Part shown: in pieces, positions 39,220 to 44,148 of the stretch
Numbering within the stretch: the stretch's first letter is position 1
Layout of the letters: each line of letters starts with the position of its first letter
Assembly: GCA_937889855.1 (NCBI GenBank)
Contig: CALBYK010000111.1
Location: 1-44,148, forward strand
DNA: 44,148 nt
Source: an uncultured Prevotella sp.
Lineage (GTDB): Bacteria > Bacteroidota > Bacteroidia > Bacteroidales > Bacteroidaceae
Direction of reading: 5' to 3'
The notes under the pieces: model-generated
Seen by the model: only the letters and a program-made list of their open reading frames with translations
Databases searched by the model: none
What the model was told of the DNA's origin: nothing
Translations under genes and position numbers: made by a program

Positions 39220-40551
39220 TTACATGTTACGAGCCATTCTCTTGCGAAACCTCCACCACATCATCACTCCCGCGCTCGTCAGTCCGAACGGGAAAGCCAT
39301 CCACACGCCCACAAGGCCGAAATGCAGTACAAAGCCGCACAGATAGCCCACGGGCAGGGAGATGATGAAGAAAGCCACGAAGGCTATGTACATAAGCGGT
39401 TTCACGTCGGCTATGCCGCGCAGCGCGTTGGCGTAGTTGATTTGCAAGCCGTCGCCAAACTGGTAGATGAAGAACGGCACCATGAGCGTGAGCACCGTTG
39501 CCGACACCTCCGTGGAGTCGGTGAACCATGACCCTATGTGGTTGCGCAGGAGGAAGATGATGCCGGCAAGCACCACCTCAAGCGCTACCATCACGTGCAG
39601 TCCGGCGGTGACGGTGTGCCGCGTGTTGGCGTGGTCGTGCTGGCCGTTAAAGTAGCTTGTGCGCACGGCTACGGCAGCTCCGAGACCGTAGTAGACCATG
39701 AAGGTGAACTGAGAGATGGTTATCATCACCTGGTGTGACGCCAGGGCTATCGTGCCGAGCCATCCCACCATGATGATGGAGAGCGAGAACGAGGCAGTTT
39801 CCATGCCCATCTCCAGGGCTATCGGTGTGCCCAATGAGCCGAGGCGGCGTATGAGGCTACGCGACCATCCCCGCTGGAAGAATCCTTCGCGGTAGGGCTG
39901 GAACTTGTGGCGCGAGAAGAACACCGTGGCGAATATCGCCACCATTATTATTCTCGACAGCAACGTCGACAAGCCGGCACCGAACACGCCCAGCTCGGGC
40001 ATTCCCGCCTTGCCATATATGAAGATGTAGTTGCCGATGATGTTGAGTAGGTTGCCCGACAGCAGAATCCACATCGACGTGCGTGTTTCGGTGATGCTGT
40101 CTGTGAACTGCTTGAAGGCGTTGAACAGCATGACGAACGGTATTGACGCGAGCAGCACAAGGTAGTAGGGGCGCATGAGCGGCAGCAGCTCGTCTGGCTG
40201 ACCGATGTTGCCCAGGTTGAAGAACAGGACGGCAAGCACCGCCATCATTGCCAGAGCCGCCAGAGTATTGGCGAGCAACGAGCAGCGCAGCGCCTGGCCA
40301 GCCTCGGGCAGCTCCTTGCGTCCAAACAGTCCGCCCACGACGGGCGTCAGTCCGTAGGAGAACCCCGTGCCTGTGATTATTGCAAGGTTCACAATGTTGT
40401 TTACAAACGATGCGGCTCCAAGCTCCGTGGTGCTGTGGTGACCCACCATCATGGTGTCGGCAAATCCGAGCACAATCATGCCCATCTGCCCAATCATTAT
40501 AGGCACACCGATGGAGAGAAGCGACTTGTAGTGTTCAGGGTAAAAACGCAT
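39220..40551 (-). CDS. MATE-family multidrug/metabolite exporter
   Basis: A 443-residue, 12-helix MATE transporter (cation-coupled antiporter). The start ATG 40551 (MRFYPEHYKSLLSIGVPIMIGQ) gives the canonical N-terminus; the 47-residue upstream extension is unlikely. Typical elements: VPIMIGQMGMIVLGFADTMMVGH in helix 1-2, the repeat of the two six-helix halves (second begins near LGTPIALEMGMETASFSLS), and the GLVGVWMAFPFGL stretch in the last helices. Substrate is unknown. It is 37 nt downstream of the DUF4250 gene on the same strand, probably one transcript. Confidence 0.93.
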   Translation of the reverse strand: MRFYPEHYKSLLSIGVPIMIGQMGMIVLGFADTMMVGHHSTTELGAASFVNNIVNLAIITGTGFSYGLTPVVGGLFGRKELPEAGQALRCSLLANTLAALAMMAVLAVLFFNLGNIGQPDELLPLMRPYYLVLLASIPFVMLFNAFKQFTDSITETRTSMWILLSGNLLNIIGNYIFIYGKAGMPELGVFGAGLSTLLSRIIMVAIFATVFFSRHKFQPYREGFFQRGWSRSLIRRLGSLGTPIALEMGMETASFSLSIIMVGWLGTIALASHQVMITISQFTFMVYYGLGAAVAVRTSYFNGQHDHANTRHTVTAGLHVMVALEVVLAGIIFLLRNHIGSWFTDSTEVSATVLTLMVPFFIYQFGDGLQINYANALRGIADVKPLMYIAFVAFFIISLPVGYLCGFVLHFGLVGVWMAFPFGLTSAGVMMWWRFRKRMARNM

Positions 40552-40588
40552 TAAGTAGATATTGTTTTGTATGAGTGTCTTGCCTCGC

Positions 40589-40768
40589 TTACCAGAATTT
40601 GTTCTGCTCGGCGTTGTATTCAAAGCCCACTGCCTTGAGGCGGTCGATAATTTCCTGTTTGTCAACGTGAAGGTCGTCGCAGAGAGCGTCAAGGGAGGGG
40701 TAGATGTCGCGCAAGCGCATGTTGATGACGCTGAAGAGCATCATCGGATCTTTGGGTAAATCAAGCAT
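40589..40768 (-). CDS. DUF4250 small protein
   Basis: A 59-residue protein of the DUF4250 family (PKDPMMLFSVINMRLRD...YPSLDALCDDL...FEYNAEQNKFW), nearly the whole domain. It is common in Bacteroidales and Firmicutes and of unknown role. ATG 40768 is the family start; longer upstream frames are shadows. First gene of a unit with the MATE exporter. Confidence 0.88.
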   Translation of the reverse strand: MLDLPKDPMMLFSVINMRLRDIYPSLDALCDDLHVDKQEIIDRLKAVGFEYNAEQNKFW

Positions 40769-40796
40769 AATCGTAAAAATTTTATTATCCGGGGTG

Positions 40797-40825
40797 CAAA
40801 GGTACAAAGATTTGTTGTATCTTAG
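40797..40825. promoter_or_regulatory. Overlapping divergent -7 boxes (DUF4250 and aminopeptidase P)
   Basis: Minus strand: TACCTTTG (40797-40804). Plus strand: TATCTTAG (40818-40825), about 35 nt before the aminopeptidase ATG. The -33 boxes are not clear for either and would overlap the opposite promoter, so the two may compete. Confidence 0.5.
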
Positions 40826-40859
40826 CGCATCGAAAACAAGTATTATTCCTATTAATGTA

Positions 40860-42656
40860 ATGAATACATCCAACCAGACAATAGCCTCGCGCCTCGCCGC
40901 CTTGCGTGACGAGATGCGCCGTGAGCGTCTATCGGCGTTCATCTTCCCCAGTTCCGACCCGCACAACAGCGAGTATGTCCCTTCGCGATGGGAGGGAAGA
41001 AAGTGGATATCGGGCTTTGACGGCTCTGCCGGCACGGCAGTCGTCACCATGCACTCGGCTGCCCTTTGGACCGACTCGCGCTACTTCCTCGCAGCCGAGG
41101 AGCAACTCTCCGGCACCGAGTTCCTGCTCATGCGTGAGCGCGTTGACTCCACACCGTCCATCCCCGAGTGGATAGCCCGTGAGCTGCGCGCCGACGACCC
41201 TACCGAGGTAGGCGTTGACGGCATGTGCCTTCCGCTCGCCGAGGCGGAGAGCCTGAAGGCCGACCTCAAGCGCATAAGCGGCATCACCGTGCGCACCAAC
41301 CTTGACATCCTCGACCGCATATGGACCGACCGTCCGCTCGTGCCGCCCAACCATATCGAGCTGCACCCGCTGGAGTATGCCGGTGAGACGGTGACCGACA
41401 AGCTCTCGCGCATACGCCACGAGCTGCTGAGGCTCGGGGCCGGAGGCATGCTCATGACCCAGCTCGACGACATAGCCTGGACGCTCAACCTGCGCGGCAC
41501 CGACGTGCATTGCACGCCCGTGTTCGTGGCGTGGCTCATCATTGCCGAGGAGAAAGCCGTGCTGTTTGTCAAGGACGAGAAACTCACGCCAGAGGTGACT
41601 GGCTATCTCCGTTCCAACGGCATAGACGTCGACGACTACGACAACATCATCTCCGCGCTCAACTCCTACGACGGCTACACATTGCTCGTCGACCCCTCCA
41701 CCACCAACTACACGCTCGCACAACTGCGCGGCAACTTCCACGTAGTGAGCGCACCGTCACCCGTGCCTGCCATGAAGGCGGTCAAGAACAAGGTGGAGCG
41801 CGACGGCTTCCGCCATGCCATGCTGCGTGACGGCGTGGCGATGGTGAGGTTTCTCAAGTGGCTCGAGGATGCCGTGCCTATGGGCAGCGAGACAGAGCTT
41901 TCGGCATGCTCTATGCTAAGACAGCTACGCTCCGAGCAGCCGCTCTTCCGCGACATATCGTTCGACACAATTGCCGGCTATGAGCAGCACGGGGCCATCG
42001 TGCACTATGAGCCTACGCCTGAGAGTGACGCTGCCCTGAAACCCGAGGGCTTCCTCTTGCTCGACAGCGGAGCGCAATATCTTGACGGCACCACCGACAT
42101 CACGCGCACCATACAGCTCGGACCTGTCAGCGACCTCCACCGCCGTGTCTACACGCTTGTGCTGAAGGGCCATCTCTCGCTGCAGAACCTCTGCTTCCCG
42201 CGTGGGGCGTCGGGCACGCAGCTCGATGCCGTGGCTCGCACGGCGATGTGGCGCGAGGGCATGAACTTCATGCACGGCACCGGGCACGGCGTAGGCTCCT
42301 ATCTCAGCGTGCACGAGGGTCCTCACCAGATACGCCAGGAATATCGCCCGGCACCGATGCTCGAGGGCATGACCGTCACCGACGAACCCGGACTCTATCT
42401 TGCCGGCAAGTTTGGCGTGCGCATAGAGAACACGCTGCTGACGGTGCCTTACGTGACGACGGAGTTTGGACGGTTCCTGCGCTTTGAGCCGCTTACGCTC
42501 TGCCCCATCGACACAAGACCGATAATAGTGGACATGCTCACAACAGAGGAACGTGCCGTGCTCAACTCATACCACCAAATGGTGTATGAGCGGCTGGCAC
42601 CGCTGCTCGACTCGGACGAGAGGGTGTGGCTGGCAGAGAAGACGATGAGCGTGTGA
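40860..42656 (+). CDS. Xaa-Pro aminopeptidase (aminopeptidase P, M24B), large form
   Basis: A 598-residue cytosolic metalloprotease that removes N-terminal residues preceding proline. Two creatinase-type N-domains (about 10-150 and 165-300, ending in the PSTTNYTL region) precede the pita-bread catalytic domain. Metal ligands are D402 and D413 in LDSGAQYLDGTTD, H476 in HGTGHGVG, and Glu in VTDEPGLYL and VRIENTLL; the histidine in YLSVHEGPH is also present. The ~600-residue form with two N-domains is the eukaryotic/Bacteroidetes type. ATG 40860 gives the family start (MNTSNQTIASRLAALRDEM). Confidence 0.95.
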   Translation: MNTSNQTIASRLAALRDEMRRERLSAFIFPSSDPHNSEYVPSRWEGRKWISGFDGSAGTAVVTMHSAALWTDSRYFLAAEEQLSGTEFLLMRERVDSTPSIPEWIARELRADDPTEVGVDGMCLPLAEAESLKADLKRISGITVRTNLDILDRIWTDRPLVPPNHIELHPLEYAGETVTDKLSRIRHELLRLGAGGMLMTQLDDIAWTLNLRGTDVHCTPVFVAWLIIAEEKAVLFVKDEKLTPEVTGYLRSNGIDVDDYDNIISALNSYDGYTLLVDPSTTNYTLAQLRGNFHVVSAPSPVPAMKAVKNKVERDGFRHAMLRDGVAMVRFLKWLEDAVPMGSETELSACSMLRQLRSEQPLFRDISFDTIAGYEQHGAIVHYEPTPESDAALKPEGFLLLDSGAQYLDGTTDITRTIQLGPVSDLHRRVYTLVLKGHLSLQNLCFPRGASGTQLDAVARTAMWREGMNFMHGTGHGVGSYLSVHEGPHQIRQEYRPAPMLEGMTVTDEPGLYLAGKFGVRIENTLLTVPYVTTEFGRFLRFEPLTLCPIDTRPIIVDMLTTEERAVLNSYHQMVYERLAPLLDSDERVWLAEKTMSV

Positions 42657-42662
42657 CATGAT

Positions 42663-42727
42663 GGACATGTTCTTCTTTAGAAAGGAAGACGGGAAGGACA
42701 TGTTCTTAGTTAGGCAGGAAGACGTGT
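42663..42727. repeat. Imperfect direct repeat at the 3' end of the GNAT gene
   Basis: A 31-nt unit beginning GGACATGTTCTT and containing AGGAAGACG occurs twice with a 34-nt period; about 25 of 31 positions agree. The second copy contains the end of the GNAT reading frame, so it may be a partial duplication of that gene's tail. Confidence 0.5.
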
Positions 42728-43312
42728 TTTCATAACTAAATGCTTCATCTCGTGTCCGCCCCATATGCTGTCGCCTGCATATTCAAATCCGACGGAGCGG
42801 TAGAGCCGTTCGGCGCTTGGGTTGCCCTTGTCCACAAGAAGGGCTGCGGGCAGCCCGAGTTCTGAGGCGTGCTCCGACATGCGCTTGAGCAACATGGAGG
42901 CAATGCCGCGCTTACGGTACTCGGGATAGACGGCAAGCGAGTCGAGATAGAACTCGCCCTCCTGGGTCTCGTCGTCCATGTTGGAGTAGTCCATTCCAAG
43001 ATGCTTGAGCGCCGCCTCTTGAAAGCGTTGGCGCAGACGGTGCAGGTCCTTGCCGTCGTAGCCCACAATGGCACCTGCCACGGGCGCATGGTCAAGGTCG
43101 CCGCCAGTGGCTTCGTCGTCAAGGGCTACAAGGGTATTGCGCCAGCTGTACTGCGAGTCGTCCATGAGCACAAGCGAGAGCATCATGTGGTAGAAATCGT
43201 CGAGTGTGTGATTGCTGCCGGCGAGATACTGGCAACAGTCCTCGGTCATGGCGGTCATGATGAGCTGCGCTATGTCGGCGGCATGGGCTGGGGTGGCGTT
43301 GGTTATTGTCAT
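42710..43312 (-). CDS. GNAT-family N-acetyltransferase
   Basis: A 200-residue acetyltransferase. Acetyl-CoA motif A is clear: YLDSLAVYPEYRKRGIASMLL (Arg-x-x-Gly-Ile-Ala), followed by motif B with LLVDKGNPSAERLYRSVGF. The substrate is not evident; the N-terminal half is acidic and has a CC pair. It follows the secreted protein at 43356-43841 by 43 nt on the same strand, so they are likely one transcript. Its 3' end is part of a direct repeat. Confidence 0.9.
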   Translation of the reverse strand: MTITNATPAHAADIAQLIMTAMTEDCCQYLAGSNHTLDDFYHMMLSLVLMDDSQYSWRNTLVALDDEATGGDLDHAPVAGAIVGYDGKDLHRLRQRFQEAALKHLGMDYSNMDDETQEGEFYLDSLAVYPEYRKRGIASMLLKRMSEHASELGLPAALLVDKGNPSAERLYRSVGFEYAGDSIWGGHEMKHLVMKTRLPA

Positions 43313-43355
43313 ATGCTATATCAGTATTGTTTATGGAATTGTAATGTTGCGGATG

Positions 43356-43841
43356 TTAGTAATTGTCGAGCACCTTCTTTATCTTTTCTGCCCGCTGCAT
43401 TCCCTTCGACCTTTTCGACGGCACGAGCAGTTGGAAGAGCCCGAGCAGGTTGAATCCCTGCTGAGCCTGCTGGGTGAGCTTGGCATTCTCGCCGATGCCG
43501 CGCATCGACTTCTGCAAGTCGAGCGACATGCCAGGGGCGGTCACAACAACGTCGTTGAGCACCACTTCCTGCGGTATGAGGAAGACGGTGTCCTGCTGCA
43601 GCTCGGTGGCGTCAACACGCCGCTGTATGTAGTGCTTCTTTGAGACGGTGGCGCTGCTGAACGCCACCTGTGTGTGGAATCTCCCGAGATAGTCGGTCGT
43701 GGCGCGCTGCCCGTTGTCGGTGGCTATCACGGCGCCCGGCAGGGGCAGACGCGTGTCCATGTCGGCAACCACCTTATACCTCTGCGCAAACATGGCAGAC
43801 GAATAAGGCAAGAGGGCTATTATCACTGTGATAAATTTCAT
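43356..43841 (-). CDS. Secreted carboxypeptidase-regulatory-like (CarboxypepD_reg) protein
   Basis: A 161-residue exported protein (signal MKFITVIIALLPYSSAMFAQ). Residues 22-105 are a compact beta-sandwich of the type found at the N-terminus of TonB-dependent receptors: PLPGAVIATDNG, TDYLGRFHTQV, and the closing EVVLNDVVVTAPG. Here it stands alone, without a receptor, followed by a charged helical tail. Such stand-alone forms are common and of unknown role. The promoter lies so close that transcription should begin at the ATG itself. Confidence 0.82.
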   Translation of the reverse strand: MKFITVIIALLPYSSAMFAQRYKVVADMDTRLPLPGAVIATDNGQRATTDYLGRFHTQVAFSSATVSKKHYIQRRVDATELQQDTVFLIPQEVVLNDVVVTAPGMSLDLQKSMRGIGENAKLTQQAQQGFNLLGLFQLLVPSKRSKGMQRAEKIKKVLDNY

Positions 43842-43845
43842 GCAA

Positions 43846-43876
43846 CAAAAATAGCCATAAAATACTTATCGGCAAA
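43846..43876 (-). promoter_or_regulatory. Promoter giving a possibly leaderless mRNA
   Basis: On the minus strand TTTG (43873-43876), 19 nt, TATTTTTG (43846-43853), both full matches. The start would fall at about 43840, on the initiation codon (43839-43841). Confidence 0.65.
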
Positions 43877-43952
43877 ACCATTTATCTATTGTTATGACCA
43901 TTTCCGTTTGTTTCACTATCGCTAACAGATGCAAAAATAAACTGTAGAACAC

Positions 43953-43983
43953 TTGTTTATATGGATTTAAATCCTTAACTTTG
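43953..43983 (+). promoter_or_regulatory. Promoter of greA
   Basis: TTG (43953-43955), 20 nt, TAACTTTG (43976-43983). Transcript start near 43990, giving a leader of about 115 nt. Confidence 0.75.
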
Positions 43984-44012
43984 CAACAGAAATTAAACTT
44001 TATTGGAAATAG

Positions 44013-44063
44013 AAGAATGAGGATTCCGACAGCAAGACCGATGTCGGAATTCTTGTTTTTTTT
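44013..44063 (+). terminator. Intrinsic terminator inside the greA leader
   Basis: Arms 44013-44031 and 44042-44054 pair over 13 bp (AAGAAT, a 6-nt bulge, then ATTCCGACA-type pairing with TGTCGGAATTCTT) followed by eight T (44056-44063). It would end most transcripts after about 75 nt, before the greA ATG at 44105. Confidence 0.8.
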
Positions 44064-44104
44064 ATTGTATTAACGAAAAACAATTAAAAAAACAGGATTT
44101 TATT

Positions 44105-44148
44105 ATGGCTTACATGTCACAAGAAGGCTACGACAAACTCGTGGCCGA
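44105..44148 (+). CDS. greA: GreA, transcription elongation factor (3' part outside window)
   Basis: Only the first 14 codons are visible: MAYMSQEGYDKLVA. This is the canonical start of GreA (coiled-coil N-terminal domain, compare MxxMTxEGYxKLxxEL), the factor that stimulates transcript cleavage by backtracked RNA polymerase. The identification rests on the short N-terminus, its exact fit, and the leader arrangement. It is the only gene for which the window shows leader-level control. Confidence 0.85.
   Translation, partial: MAYMSQEGYDKLVA

Overview
The window comes from a Bacteroidales genome, most likely Prevotella/Segatella or a close relative. Many intergenic regions carry the Bacteroidetes promoter pattern (TTTG or TTG, 19-20 nt, TAnnTTTG). 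The gene content is also typical of that group: DUF4250, a FISUMP-type secreted protein, six-bladed propeller lipoproteins, a streptopain (C10) relic, a mitochondrial-like aconitase next to icd, and CitC-CitG fusion biosynthesis. Conserved genes are GC-rich; the accessory patches at about 2.1-4.6, 7.2-8.5 and 21.5-28.3 kb are more AT-rich.

Layout. 0-2.1 kb: the end of sufD and all of sufS (Fe-S cluster assembly), separated by an 11-copy 9-bp tandem repeat. 2.1-4.6 kb: a decayed patch with a secreted protein, a broken C10 peptidase gene and a ~94-bp MITE-like element. 4.5-8.05 kb: a plus-strand operon of rnhB, a WYL regulator, a family 90 glycosyltransferase and an extra signal peptidase I. 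8.1-20.1 kb: one tightly packed 12-kb transcription unit. It starts with a small secreted four-cysteine polypeptide, continues with three lipoproteins (two propellers and one with a CPGC motif), and ends with TolC, a lipoprotein adaptor and two RND permease subunits. A perfect terminator closes it. This is my main candidate for an undescribed system.

20.15-28.2 kb (minus strand): a FISUMP protein, then an operon of a beta-helix protein, a 1149-residue multidomain protein ending in a dockerin, a secreted partner with a sorting-like C-terminus, and a 61-residue small protein. The operon's promoter lies about 430 nt upstream of its first gene, so it has a very long, structured leader. 28.2-37.5 kb: a citrate node. 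citD-citE-citF (minus) is divergent from citX and citC-citG (plus), followed by aconitase and NADP-isocitrate dehydrogenase. The two divergent promoters share a nearly identical 18-bp start-site motif. A citrate pool can be made or consumed here, but no citrate synthase or citrate transporter is visible.

37.5-44.1 kb: a second copy of the MITE, a membrane-bound AraC regulator, a possible small RNA, a MATE exporter with DUF4250, a large Xaa-Pro aminopeptidase, a GNAT acetyltransferase with a secreted carboxypeptidase-regulatory-like protein, and the start of greA. A strong intrinsic terminator lies inside the greA leader, an arrangement like the E. coli greA leader that makes GraL RNAs. Dispersed GC-rich palindromes (REP-like) occur between genes and, unusually, twice inside the citG coding part.
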